Assembly (NCBI GenBank): GCA_034766995.1
Contig: CM068317.1
Span: 50,038,425-50,102,424, forward strand
Direction: 5' to 3'
DNA from: Acanthacorydalis orientalis
Taxonomy: Eukaryota > Arthropoda > Insecta > Megaloptera > Corydalidae
Length of the DNA: 64,000 nt
How positions within the stretch are numbered: the first letter of the stretch is position 1; every line of letters starts with the position of its first letter. A program made the position numbers and the translations under genes. This document shows, piece by piece, positions 50,851 through 63,680 of this stretch. The notes below the pieces were generated by a model that worked only from the letters and a program-made list of their open reading frames with translations, did no database searches and was not told the origin of the DNA.

Positions 50851-51609
50851 GAACGACCTTCCTGGTTTACGAGGTCAAAAAAGAAGAGTCCATTCGCAAG
50901 ACTGTTCCCGATAAACAAAAATCTTCTTTACTGAAACATTTCCCGATGGCCGATTCCTCAACCGTTCAATAATCTACGCATCTTTCTTCGTATTTTCACC
51001 TGCGCATCGCTGCCCACGCGTCGTACATTTTGTGTCCGCCGATCTCGAAACCTGTACGGGCTCGTCGGCGTGACCGTGACACGTCGCAAGATTCGGACCA
51101 TATTAGCGTCTCTCGCATCGAATCACCGAAACTCAAACAACAGTGACGGACGTGCGAAATGACGCGTCGATTAGCACCGATCTCCGCCGAGATTCTCGCG
51201 AAGCCGTGATGCAGTTGATAGATACGGTAAACAACTGTCGTCGGTTTACCTGGAACGGTTTATTGTCGTTATTGTTTGTTAATCGACCGCGTCTATTGAC
51301 TCATTGTGTTCTTGGAACGACCGCTGTCTGTTAGATCGAGAACTGATTCGCAACAAAGGATGACGTTTCGGAAAATCGATTATCGACAATTATAGAGTCG
51401 ATACTAAATAATGTTTATATGTATGTACTTCGATAACGGGAAATATCGACGCGATTATTTACAATAACAGGGAAAAAATACCGTTAGAACAGACCGGCTA
51501 GCGAAAATCTATGAACAAGAACTACAGTTGATTTTCATCGATAGATTATCGTCATTCGATAAAACAATAAATTCGACAGAAAGCTCTTGCAATTTACAAA
51601 ATACTTGTG

Positions 51610-51700
51610 CTACTTTAGAAGACCCTGTCTCTCGATCCACGACCATCTCTACGGATACACGATTTTTTCTGCGGAGTTCAGACATCCTATGATATTTTAT
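51610..51700. repeat. Solo unit of the 81-bp minisatellite
   Basis: CTCGATCCACGACCATCTCT, ACGGATACACGATTTTTTCT and GCGGAGTTCAGACATCCT match the array at 54590-54985. Confidence 0.75.
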
Positions 51701-53149
51701 ATGATATTTTATTCGATGTGACTTCCTAATTTCTTTTTCTTATCAAATAGAATCGTAGCATCGATTCGTGAAAGCGTAGACAAAAACAATCACTATCGAG
51801 AATGTAGGAAAAATATATTAAAGGTTTTAGAGTCTCTTCCACACAGCCTAGAGTTCTTTTCTTCCGACTGTTTCCTCTGTAATCTACTCGATGATATTTG
51901 AAATACTATCGATACGTCGCAGATCGAGTGATGTGTTCCTGGCTCTTCACTGAGCCAGGAACCCTTGTCATGAGAAAACACAGAAGTGTATCCTTCGCTG
52001 ATGATCTAGAAGGCAGTGAGAATAAATTGTCTTTATGTGAATTCTCCACTACACTTATTTTAATCAAAAAGATAATACTTTCTAACGGACCTCGCTGACA
52101 TTTCCAAGTATACATCTGTAAACATACGATTACAACTAAAAATTACAAATTAAAACAGGCTGGTAGAACGGTAACGATTAAACTAGAAGCATCTTCCGTC
52201 GACGCAGCGCTAGCTTTTGTGCTAGTCGTTGCGGACGATAAGAAGAGGGCTGTGCGTAGCTCCGTCGGCTCGGTTAACCGACGGTGCGGACTCCAAAACC
52301 GCGAGCACGAATTGAAACAAGAGCGTCATCGACGGACCGCGCGCGCGCTTAATGCTTTAATGTTTACTTTCATCTCTTCCGCAACATTATCGTCGTTTGA
52401 CGTTTCTTTCCACCTCGCGACGTCGACGTCTCCGCCACCCGATGTTTGGCGCGATGCCAGCACGAATTTCTTTCCTGTGAAACGGTCGTTAATTTTAATA
52501 AACGTGCGGAACGATTACGGCGCGAACGCCGGTGGTATTTTCCTTTTGCGTTTATTTCTTGCTATAAAAATGTTCCGAGATGATGTCAAACGAGTGCGAG
52601 GTGATATAAATACACACACACGCATATATATATATATATACATGTATATATATATAAGAAAGAGAGAGAGAAAAGAGCTAAAAGATATGATGAAAGTGTT
52701 ATAGGGAAATGTTGCAGTTGAGAAAACATCTGTTGGTAACACGAAGATAGCTATGAAATTGTTATTATTTTTTCATTTGTTTGCACCATTACTGTTCAAT
52801 GACATGTTAAATAAATTAACTAGATATCCATGGAAACAATTGGTGATATTCTGTAATACTTTGTCAACGAACAGAAATAATCGATGTTCCTTTAATTTCT
52901 AGTACAAATATGAATCGAATTTAGTGACTGTTGTTACGACTGTTAACGAAAATAAGAAATTTAAGAAAAACACTGCACAATATAGTTCACAAAATCGTTT
53001 TTTTTTCTGCCAAGAAAATAAATAAACTATTACCGAGAAGAATATTTAAAAAAAACATGTAATATTTTGGATTAATTATGAAATGTCTTATGGGATTAGT
53101 AAATGTTCGTATCATAATTTGTAACTTATTTAGACAACAGGATTGATTG

Positions 53150-53210
53150 ATTGATTATTTGAGGTATAAGGGCGCGTCGATAACTAGCTTTACTAGCGCC
53201 CTAGACGAAA
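53150..53210 (-). repeat. Retroposon 3'-end-like motif with (AATC)n tail
   Basis: Reverse complement reads GGGCGCTAGTAAAGCTAGTT-ATCGACGCGCCC-TTATACCTCAAAT followed by AATCAATCAATCAATC, a simple-repeat tail as found at the 3' end of some non-LTR retrotransposons. Confidence 0.6.
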
Positions 53211-54589
53211 GTATTATCCTAGAATCATAAAAAGATAAAAACTGTTAGATTTACATAATATGAGGGAATCGATTTTTCTCCGATCCTTCCGTTTTATTCT
53301 TCATTGTAAGGTCTTCTATATTACTTCAAAGATAGAGAAACATAAAAAGCGAACAAATGAAATGAATATATAATACGGTATAACATTTGTAATCGAGTTC
53401 GTTTCTACGAAATGATTTAAAAGTCTCTTGAAGCATTGATCTATGGGAAGTGAGAACCGGAGTGTGTTAAATATTCGACCTAATTAATCTCTAGAAAACT
53501 GTTAGACGACGTTAAATCAATGCATCGGTCGACATAGGTTTCATTTCGATTGCAACGCATCCAATCTTCCATAGCTATCGAATCGATAGTCCGTACCGTT
53601 TCGAGTTCGATATCTCTGTCCTATATATTCCTCTTCATTTTTTTTTTTATTAAAACTCCCGCACGTTTGCGACGCAGGCGATCGTCTCTCCCATAACGGC
53701 GACGGGCACATGCAGATATCTGAATTAAGCGTATACGTGTCACGTCCCGGCGATAAATCCGATCGTATCCATCCGACCCGGGGTATCGTCGATCGGATCG
53801 TGGCCAGTGCACGACAAAAAAAAGAGACTAAAGTGAAAAATAATTCCATAGACGCACGGTCGAGCGGCTCGCAACTATTCCCGCCGCCCACGGGACGGTT
53901 GCTGTGACGTCAACGGGAACACAGCCACCGTCTGCAGCGGCCGGTGGGATCGGGACGGGGTGAGTGCGTGGTGTGGGTGCCACACAGTGCCACGCGAATT
54001 CGGGGGACGGAAGAGGGAGCGTTGTTTGTGTAACGATCGTTCGAGCTAGACGCGCGCGCTCTCTGCCCGGGCTCCGATCCGCGCAGGGTCGGTCTATCCG
54101 TGCCCGTTCTCCGATTTGAATTCGGAATGTCGGATCCACGGAAATTTTAATTAAAGCGATGGACGCCACTCATTGAAAACATCATCTACGAAGAAGAAAC
54201 GTTGTTTGCTCGAATCGACGGGTGTTTCAAACAAATCCGTTGCCATTGAACTGCCTAAACGTTTTCCTTCTTTATTTTAAGAAAATAAATTAGTTTTCTC
54301 TGTATAATATGTCCCTTTTTCAATTCCATTTCTTCGGAAATGAACATAACTGATCTCAATCATAATTAGGGCTATAAATATACAAAACGAACATGGATGT
54401 TGGTAACACGTTTCACGATAGTAATACACGGCAAATCAGATCACCGAGAGCCCATTGAACGATGAGGCTTTAAGTTATACTGATTATCCTCTTCAACATA
54501 TTCTTAAAATATTTTATTGAAAAACGCTGTATTTCCAACAATCGGGAGTTTATTTTTTAGAAAAAAAAACTCTAAAACTCCCTTTTCTG

Positions 54590-54985
54590 CTACTTCTGTC
54601 AACGAATGTTTTTTTCCCGTAGAGTTTAGACATCTTGTGCTAGTTAAGAGGCACATATCTCGATCCGAGACCATCTCTACGGACACAAAAATTTCTTCTA
54701 CAAAGATCAGACATCCTGCGATACTTTAGAGGCACATATCTTGGCACAAGACCATCTGTACGGGCGTAAGATTTTTTTCTGCTGAATTTAGACACACTGT
54801 GCTAATTTAGAGGCCCATATCTTGGCACAAGGCCCTTTTAGCGGGCGCATTAATTTTTTTTGTCGAGTTCAAATATATTACACTATATTAGATACTCATA
54901 TCTTAACCCACGGCTACATCTACGGATATATGGATTGTTTCATAGATTTCTCTGCAGAGTTCAAACATCTTGTGCCTCCATCTTT
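54590..54985. repeat. Minisatellite, 81-bp unit, about 4.5 copies
   Basis: Units share GAGTTTAGACATCTTGTGCT, then TTAGAGGCACATATCTTGGC and ACGGGC-like ends. Anchors fall at 54629, 54710, 54791, 54872 and 54964, giving exact spacing of 81, 81, 81 and then 92. A single related unit lies about 3 kb away at 51610-51700. Confidence 0.85.
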
Positions 54986-57759
54986 TAATTTTTTAAATGC
55001 ACACTTCTTGTATTTATAGCTCTTTGTAGCCTGTTCGAACTGTGCACCATCAATACTAAACCGTGAAAACGGTTCTTATTCGTTGGATAACCACACCATT
55101 AGAACTGTTCAATCGTAATCGTCTCTGCAATTCTTATTATTTGAACACGGATTAAACCCCGTTTACTCATTTCGCTTCGAGCGACCGTCCCAGACCTATC
55201 GTTGAAACCCGGTCCTGTCGGAACAGTCCATGTTTTCTAAGTTTGCCGCTCGACCTGTCGGTGGTGGCGTCTGTCGGCATCTTCCCTCCACACACACGAG
55301 CATTCCTCCGTCTTACCCTTTCGTCGCGCTGCACTAAAACTTTACTTTTAGTTGAAACTTTAACTGCCGGCGATAAGAGACGTGCCTGTACCGCAAAGAG
55401 GAAGAAGACTCCGTCGCCTGCACGTAAACTTTAACGTTCGAGAAATAAATTGCTTATTTGCTACGGGCGTTCTTTACGACGCCCGTTTTTTCCCTGCTGT
55501 TTGTTGCGCGCAGATGTGTGTGTGTGTGTAAGAAACGTTGTTCAGGACGTAATGATTTACATCCGCTGACGGATCTCGGTTCGATCCGATTCGACGGTTT
55601 AATTAAGGCCGCGCCGCGTTTTTGTACAGTCTGTTAGTCGTTTCTTTTAATCGAAACGGTACACGGAAGTTAAATCAAGTCAGAAAGAGACAGAAAGAAA
55701 AAGACTTAAGAATACAAAGTCAGAGTTTTACATCTAGTATTGTTAGTACGAACGACCGATAATGAAATATAATCGAAATGGAATCATAATAGAATCGATT
55801 ACAATTTAAATTATGATCCTCTCTATTCGCCGTTGTGTAAATCGATGAGTAACGTGCGATTCGAACAGTTCGAAACCGATTTCAACCAGAAATCGATAGA
55901 ATGCATGACTGTCGTTATCTGCAATTTAAAAACGTTTAATATAAAAATAATTATGCTCGAAACAATCGAACGTCAGATCGAGGCGGATGAATATGAAACG
56001 TGCGAGGAGGTACAGGCGATCGAAGACAATTAATAAGTAATTAAGAGGGAACAGTGGCGCGTGTCGCGCGTGAACTCGTCGCCATTTAAAATTTTGATCA
56101 TACACACACACACACATAAACAAATATAATGGTTTAATTAATATCGTCTCTTTCTCATATCAGGATTTTGTAAACAACGAAAAAACAAAAATATCTCATA
56201 GATTGAAATGCATTGTTTGATCAAAGCGTGCTGTTTCATCATAATAAATGAATGTAAAAAAAAACGAATCGCTCGGTTGTTATGCACAAACAATGTAACT
56301 TGACGTTTGTATTTTTCTTACAATGTTTGAATTAATAAAACATTGAAACTGTTTCTTATTGGAGAAATTTTACGTGCAGATTTCATGTTTTTAAACATTT
56401 TCTTGATAGATATTCCACTTTTAATATACTTTTATCATAATCTTTTACTACGTGCTCCAACTAGATCACAGTCAGTTGCATTTTCGATCATCTAGTTGCA
56501 GTTTTTAGTAAAAGCTTCGATGCTATCTCATTTAAGTCAGTTTTGAAAACGTTAGTCGCAGGTAACTTCGATACCAACAAAAAAAGGAGCAGTTTCAGCG
56601 ACGTACAACGTTTTAATCCACTAAATAATAGAACAAACACCGAAATATATGTAATTTTCGAACTTTATAGCAATGTTCTGGTTTAAAAGGTTCATGGTAT
56701 CGAATAAAATGCTACATAAGCATTTTTCGGTGCTCTAGCACTCTGAAAACGATGTCGTCGTCATTAAAATGCGTGCAAGCAAGAATCAGTTCTCGTATTT
56801 AATCATAGAAGTGTGTTTTTTTTTTATGTTTGGACGGGCGAGGGAATATCGATACATAACAGCTTTAAAATATTTTAAAATATTCAATCGCGTCGAGTGT
56901 AGAATACCTATAATGTAGGAACTATATGATTTAATACATATATTCACAATGCATAAAACAATGATTAGAGTGTGATAAAAGAAAGAGTGGAAAGCGTCGG
57001 ATAAGAGCGATTGTTTTTGATGACCGCTGTTGTCTTTGGTCCGGTGTGATATTCCTTATAGATTTTCCTCGACCAACGGATCGTCAGTCATTTGTAAAAT
57101 TTCATTCTATGTTACGATTCGCATAAGAAGGACAGCTCCACAATTGCGAATAGGTATTAAGCATTTTATATTCAGTCTTTTCATTTCATACCGTTGGACC
57201 GATCGTGAGATACTCGCGTATCTTACTTCTATTTTTTATCACTTGCAGCGAGATGGAGAGAGAGAACATCATCGTTCATCATACGACTAGTTAGTCGCAC
57301 GATAAACGATGAGCTTCTCTCATAGTTCAGTCGCGAATATTGTCCAGTGCACGAAGAAAACAACAAGATACGAGACGTGACAAAAAAGAAACATAAACAC
57401 TTGTTGTCGTGGTGGTCATTATCTCGTTTTTTTTCCTGTCAAATCTCATATCTCGTTGTCTTCTCTCTTAACTATTTTTTTTTTGACACTGTTCTATCTT
57501 CAACTATTGTCAGCGCCGTACTCAAAGGCGTCAATTGATTTTGATTCCTTTCATATGCTTTAAGAAGGACAAAAATAGACTCTCGCCTACTTGCTAGTAT
57601 TTTTACAGCCGCTCGTGCATAAAAAAAACATTATTCACATAGTTTTATAAATTCATGTTTGCAGTTAATATGTTCTGACAACTCGACCACTGATACGCCC
57701 CGTTTCGTGGCAGCTCATTTAATTCTCTACAGTGTTTCATCGGTTTGTAAATAAATACC

Positions 57760-57763
<4 letters not shown>

Positions 57764-57814
<51 letters not shown>

Positions 57815-57836
57815 ATTTATCTCTCTCTCTCTCTCT
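57764..57836. repeat. (TA)n with (CT)n microsatellite
   Basis: About 25 TA units, a short gap, then CTCTCTCTCTCTCTCT. Confidence 0.94.
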
Positions 57837-58349
57837 ATGTACACATGACTTGTCCACTGCAAAACACACTCGTTCACTGTGAACGATAAACGACCGTATG
57901 GAAATCATATGATAATTCTGTGCTGTTTGCACGGTGTGTTGACGAACGTTTAATGCGTTTATTATTATTTTTATGTGTCCTTTGTATACGAATTACAAAA
58001 ATATGTAAAGTCCAACGTCGAATCTCTATCTACCGTAAACTAGTTGCGACCGGTAACGCTCAGTCTGAACTGTACGCCTGATAACTGATTTTTTCTTGTT
58101 TCGTCCACATTTTCAAATATGTTTCGTCCGTTTCTCTCATTCATAACGCTATATCCGTCCGTCTGTCTGAACCTTAAGGCAATGTGCGTGTACGGTGCAT
58201 CGCCGAAACGATTTTCACGTTCGATTCAATCGAATTTACTGATTTGCTCGTTGAACTATTAATTTTCTTGTAATTTTATCGGTCGACGTGCTGTATTACA
58301 GTACGATATTACGAAAAATGTCCTTCTGATGTCTGTCATTGCGAATGTG

Positions 58350-58560
58350 TTAGGTGTCAGAGTTGGTTCAGTGCCTTTAAATTGAGTCGATCATAACGCT
58401 GTTTTAAATTAATATATTCTCTAGCCGTTTAAGTATTTTCAAGTGCCAATCTCAACATTTAAAAGCCACCATATAACTTACAACACCGTGTAACTTTACA
58501 AAACAGTAGTGAACGGGATGGCGTCCTAAAAGCAGCATATCCTAGGTAGTATTTTAACTA
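58350..58560 (+). mobile_element. Mariner-family 5' fragment
   Basis: TTAGGTGTCAGAGTTGGTTC followed by the family leader and ATGGCGTCC then a stop codon. The transposase is lost after a few codons. Confidence 0.68.
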
Positions 58561-59717
58561 TGGAGGATTGCAATCAAAATGAAATCTATGCCATCGGATG
58601 CACTGATTTTACATCGTCCATCATACTACTGTCCTCATATTGTGAAGCTTCAGTAACCAGGAGTGACTGGACAATCAGGTCATCCGGATCGAGCGATCAT
58701 CTGGTTCAGTGAAATAAAAAATGACGTTCGACAGGTTTTCAGATACAGACTAGTAAGACGTTACAGTTGCGGACACCCTGAAGCTCACCGGTCTCACACG
58801 CTGTCAGCGAATCATGAAAAACTGCCTCTACCACTTCTGTACATTCATTCATAAATTAAGACTGTATTTTTTTTTTATTAATTAACCATTCGTTATAGTA
58901 CGATTTATTTTTTCAAATATTTATCCGCACTGTATTTTGATAGAGAGACTAATATTTAATTCATAGATATTTCGATATTTTATCAGTCGTCAAATAACAG
59001 ATGAACGTTACACTCCTCCCTCCGCATCTAGGAACGATTAAGACTGAACGAACGCAAAAGAAATTCCGAAATGTCTTCGAACGCATCGACGTCGCTCATC
59101 AAACGAAACGAATGAAATAACCGTGTTACGTTTACATACGATTGACAGAATCGTCCACATAGATCTCTAGTGCAACCAGCTAAATCTAGATCAGTTATCG
59201 CTGGCGTTTCATTCGACTCATTCGCACAGGATGTTTATGTATATGTTTCGTTCGTCCGACCTCTTCGTATTATCTGTTTATTAATTAATTGCAGTTCGCC
59301 TAGACACATTTCTCTGTTATGCAACGTTCACCCAATTAAAGAAAGTGATTTTTTTATAGTGACACTCGGCGCGTATTCGTGTCAAGTTGATGCTCTAGTC
59401 GTATCACAACGGAACGAGCTTCGCCCGCTGATTGCACAAAAATAACTAGAAAGAAGCGATCCGTACTTATTGCACATTGTTTTGTCTGTTTCGGAATCGT
59501 CGTCGAGATCCATCTTTTCCCGTTATCGAAAGAGCAAATACGATTGTCACACGCTGATGCAAATTTGTGTCAATGCCCATGGTGACGTCAGTTTTATACC
59601 GACCACATACAGAATGTTCGAATGAACTTCGGCCGATTTTGTTTTTTAATCATTTTTAAATGAAACAATTTTTTTTCATGGAGTGTTTATCTAATTCGTG
59701 GCATTAAGTGCGAAAAA

Positions 59718-60199
59718 TGATGTCGGCCAAATGTTCGCCTCTAGCCGAGCTACAAATACGGGCTGTTTCAATCGCATTTTTCATGTCTTTTCCTACCACA
59801 TATTTTCGGTGTTCTTTAAGCGCTTTCTTGTCGAATGTTATCCTTAAGCTGTTGAATTGCTACTGGATTCTTAGCGTAGATCTTTTTCATTAAATATCAC
59901 AAAGGAAAAAATCCTGGCGCAATCGAATCATGTGAACGAGATGGCCAATCGATATCGATTTGAAATTATTCGGCTAGGAAATGCATCGTAGCGCGAACTG
60001 TGTGCGATATCGCACCGTCCTGTTGAAACGACACGTGCTGTCCATCTTGTTCGTTGATTTTAGAAACACAGAAGTTTTGCAATATTGCAAGATATCGTTC
60101 ACCAGTGACAGTAACAACATTTACATTATCGTCTTTGAAAAGCAACGGTACAATGATGCCACAAGCGAGAGAGAGTGTGTGTGAGAGAAAGATATTCAT
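59718..60199 (-). pseudogene. Degraded mariner/Tc-type transposase, catalytic half
   Basis: Reads VTVTGERYLAILQNF, then FQQDGAISHTVRATMHFLAE with the second catalytic Asp, a stop, DWPSRSHDSIAPGFFPL with the third Asp, KKIYAKNPVAIQQLKDNIRQ, and after a frameshift ARICSSARGEHLADIIF. These follow the order of a mariner-type transposase. At least three stops and one shift make it dead. Confidence 0.8.
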
Positions 60200-60660
60200 T
60201 AGGTTAGCGGATACAGCTATTTAGACATTTGTACAATTTTTTATAGACCTTGCTATCACTTGCTGATCCTCGATGAATGAAATAAGTCGTCGAATTATTT
60301 CAAACGTATTTTTCGCACTATTTCACGCTAAATTCACTTTCATAAATGGATTCCCACTCGTTCCAAAAATTTCTAATGATCGGCTGTTGGTCATTTTGAT
60401 GACACTGAATCACCCCATGCTCAGATTCCAGAACGGATCCTGAATCATCACCGCCCTCAGAGGGACCGCCCTGGATTACAAAACAATCTAGTCGTGCAAA
60501 AATGTTTCAAGTAAATGAGAACAAACGATACAGGCGATACAGAAGTAAATCAAAACCTAACACTAATCCAGTTTTCATAACAATAACGAAGTGTAGCTTG
60601 TAATCGGTCCAACGTAGAACATCTTATTTCTTTTGTCTAACAATTGTCATTTTTTTACAG

Positions 60661-60752
60661 AACACGCGATCCGCGTACAGATCAATCCAGTCGACCAGAT
60701 CACTAAATGTGGCGTTGGATTCGCTGAAATCTCAAAACCGGGCGTCGGAACG
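60661..60752 (+). other. Isolated candidate exon, gene unknown
   Basis: A strong acceptor (pyrimidine-rich ATTTTTTTACAG) and a perfect donor (CG/GTAAGT) bound 92 bases of CpG-richer sequence, open in two frames. One reads NTRSAYRSIQSTRSLNVALD followed by SLKSQNRASER; the other reads EHAIRVQINPVDQITKCGVG followed by FAEISKPGVGT. I recognise neither. No partner exon was found, so it may be part of a plus-strand gene running out of the window, an untranslated exon, or chance. Confidence 0.25.
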
Positions 60753-60835
60753 GTAAGTGGATTCAACTCGATCTCAATTAACAATACCGAAATTACATTT
60801 CCATCGATGCTCGGACGTATTTTGTCTTGAGAAAT

Positions 60836-61850
60836 CGTTGCTAAAGAAACATTTACTAGTCAGGGACGACACTGAGCTGTCTGAGGTATTCATTTATTTA
60901 TTTGATAAACGAGTCGATGAAACAAAAACTAGGCAGATTTGTTTTTATAATTCATGCTTTCGAATCGAAATATCGTACGAGAGCACTTTTCATACGTATG
61001 ATTAAATCAGTTCTATCCTTTTAAGTATTGAAAATATTCTGACAGGACGAAATAACAAAATCTAAATAATTATTTTAATTTAAACAATCCCATCGTTGCT
61101 ATAGAAACGGTATTATTAATCACACAAGAAACACGCCGACTGCGATATTCGTTTATTCAATAAACGAATTAATGACACGGAGATTGTTCCACTACTTTAA
61201 AACGTCGAGTGAAGAAATTTGTTTTTAAAACGCGATTTTCGATCGAAATGTCGTATAAAACTGCCGTCGGATATTTAAATAAATCGATTTTTTTAGAAAA
61301 AAAAGTTACAACATACGCTTGCACATAGAGAGAGAGACGGAGATGTTTTCGAACTACACACATCTGTGTTTAGTTTGCGACAGCTGGAAGTGTCGTTGTT
61401 ATGGAAACGCCAATAGATAGATACCGAACCGACTGCGATATTAATTTATTTAATAAGCGAGCTGACAACATAAACCATTTTTAATGCGTGGAAAAATAAA
61501 ACATGAAGTGATTCATTTTCGAAATTTATTTTTTGCAGTGAAGTGTAGAGATATGAAGCTATTTTTTAAATAAATCGGTATGTTGTTTAAACACCGACAC
61601 GCGATCAGCGATGTGTGAAACTGAATGTTCATGGTTTTGAAAAAGAACACGCTGTTATTGATTCGTCGTTGTTATAGATACTATCTTAGTCAGACACTAG
61701 GCCTGCTGCGATATTAGTATATTTCGTAAACGAGTTGATCGAACGCGAATCGTTTTCACTGTTTGGAACAACTAGAACAGGAAGTTTACTTCATAAAATT
61801 CGATATTTTCGATAGAATTTTTATGTAAAGTTACTTTTAACTTTAAAAAA
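60836..61850. repeat. Degenerate tandem repeat, ~260-300-bp unit, four copies
   Basis: Anchor CGTTGCTAAAGAAAC recurs in variants at 60836, 61094, 61394 and 61667, each followed about 30-40 bases on by CTGCGATATT-like and TTTATTCAATAAACGA-like segments. The units contain a small palindrome TCGTTTATT/AATAAACGA. No conserved frame across units, so noncoding. Confidence 0.75.
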
Positions 61851-62865
61851 AAAATAAATTCCTATTTTTAAATTAAGTCATTTAGAGATCTTGACACGAA
61901 GCACAATTTTTTTTTAAAAAAAAAAACGAACTTTTATATTTAAAAAAAAAACTTACCGATCGATGAGCTTCTATTTATTAATTGAATTGAACGAATTTTA
62001 TGATTACACGGATGTTGAATTTAATACTGATTTTTCTTTAAACAAATCCTCGACGATCACTATGAAAAATCTGTACGAATTTAATATAAAGTCGACGATT
62101 TGTTCTACGCTTGCGAAAAATGCATATTTGTAACAGTCCGATTAGTCAATCGCAGTTTTACGAATCTCGAAAAGTTGTACAGATTTAAATATTTCCGGTC
62201 ACAACTGATATCGCATGCTTGTGACCACTTCTTGTTTACAATAAACACGAATCAAATATGGATTACGATTTGTTTTTCATGTGAAATAATCTGTTCGGTT
62301 CGGTTTAAAACCTTGAAGGCATGTTTGTTTCACAAGAGACCGTGCGATAAAACAAGACGGGAAGAGATTAAAAATCCTCACAAAAAAACGCATCGATTCA
62401 TATAACAACAAAAACGTACCTCGAAAGCATATGAAGAAATTAACAACGGTTCGAACACTGTCCGTCCTGAGATATTCTTCACTTTGTGACGATGTTTCTC
62501 GCGTTGAGTGTTCACGACGCCGGATGCGAATCTTGCACAGAACTACAGAGGATTCCAGTTCGAAATTCGTGTCTCTGACTCGGACGTATTTAAACGACAC
62601 AAGATCAAGACTGACGCGAGTTAATTAGTGCTAATATTGAACGCTGGTCGAGCCGCGTCCACCAACAAAGACAAACGAAAACAACACCACTCGAATCATA
62701 ACAATGAAAATCGAAACCAAGGTCTCGTAGCTTTTCTGATGTCAACGCACCATTTTTATGTTCCCGGTTTCGCGAACAAAGAGAACCAGTCTTGCAATTT
62801 AACACATGAGTATTAAATGTTGTTCTGACATTGTTTACGCCTGTGCCCGTGCATCTACACGCACA

Positions 62866-62869
62866 CGCG

Positions 62870-62945
<76 letters not shown>
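62866..62945. repeat. (CA)n(TA)n microsatellite
   Basis: ACACACACACACACAC followed by about 29 TA units, then CAGGGTCTTTGAGAG, which resembles a transposon end. Confidence 0.93.
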
Positions 62946-62948
<3 letters not shown>

Positions 62949-63310
62949 GGTCTTTGAGAGAAAATGCGAGGCCTAGGGCAACCGACATTTTTGAGACCTT
63001 TCGAAATTGAAAAGTATGGGAAGAAAACATAAAATGTTTATGCTTGTTCACTGATATTGATTTGTTACATATTAATATATTGTGATATAACAAACCTGTA
63101 ATATATTATATAAATGTTTATGCTCGTTCATTTATATATTATTCAGCTACTCTTCTCTGATATTCTGATAAAATATATGATGCGGAATGTGGAAAAAGTA
63201 TGTACAAGCAAGACCCATCTCGAGCTTAGGATGCGTTCCTGAAAAACCAAGCATTAAATGAAGCAGCGTTGAACAAGACCTCGCATAGTACGCCGTGCAT
63301 TCCATTTCGT

Positions 63311-63680
63311 TTAGATCACGTGTACAAATTAATTCTGTACTTTAAGTTGAATCAATCATAACTCTGTTCGAAATTAAAATATTTTCCAGTCATTTTAGGA
63401 TTTCGAACTGCCAAACTTAACATTTAAAAGCCACTATATATACATCTCGGCCAAGCAGTTGGCATATAACATCACAAAACAGTAGTGAACACGATGGCGT
63501 CCGAAAAGCAGCACATAAGGCGTTGCATGCTCTTCGTATTCCGGTTGATAAAAATGCTTGCCGATGCCATAGGAATGACTTGTTCAGCTTTCGATGAAGG
63601 TGCCGTGACTCATGAAACATGCAAAAGATTCTAGAACATTGGAAGAGGTTCGAAAATCTAATGACAAAAAACAAATATAA
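63311..63680 (+). mobile_element. Mariner-family 5' fragment with transposase N-terminus
   Basis: Family leader, then ATGGCGTCCGAAAAGCAGCA opens a frame MASEKQHIRRCMLFVFRLIK, ...CSAFDEGAVTHETCKRF, the helix-turn-helix start of a mariner transposase, ended by a stop. It keeps the best-preserved N-terminus of the family in the window. Confidence 0.75.

Noticed and set aside
50236..50914. Two adjacent plus-strand frames in a CpG-rich area
   Set aside because: No homology recognised, and the second runs through a copy of the dispersed retroposon-end motif, which would not be expected in a conserved protein.
52219..52704. 161-codon plus-strand open frame
   Set aside because: Ends in a TA/GA microsatellite; no recognisable motif or splice context.
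59170..59445. 91-codon frame beside the dead transposase
   Set aside because: No ATG at its start and no similarity recognised; not part of the transposase, which is on the other strand.
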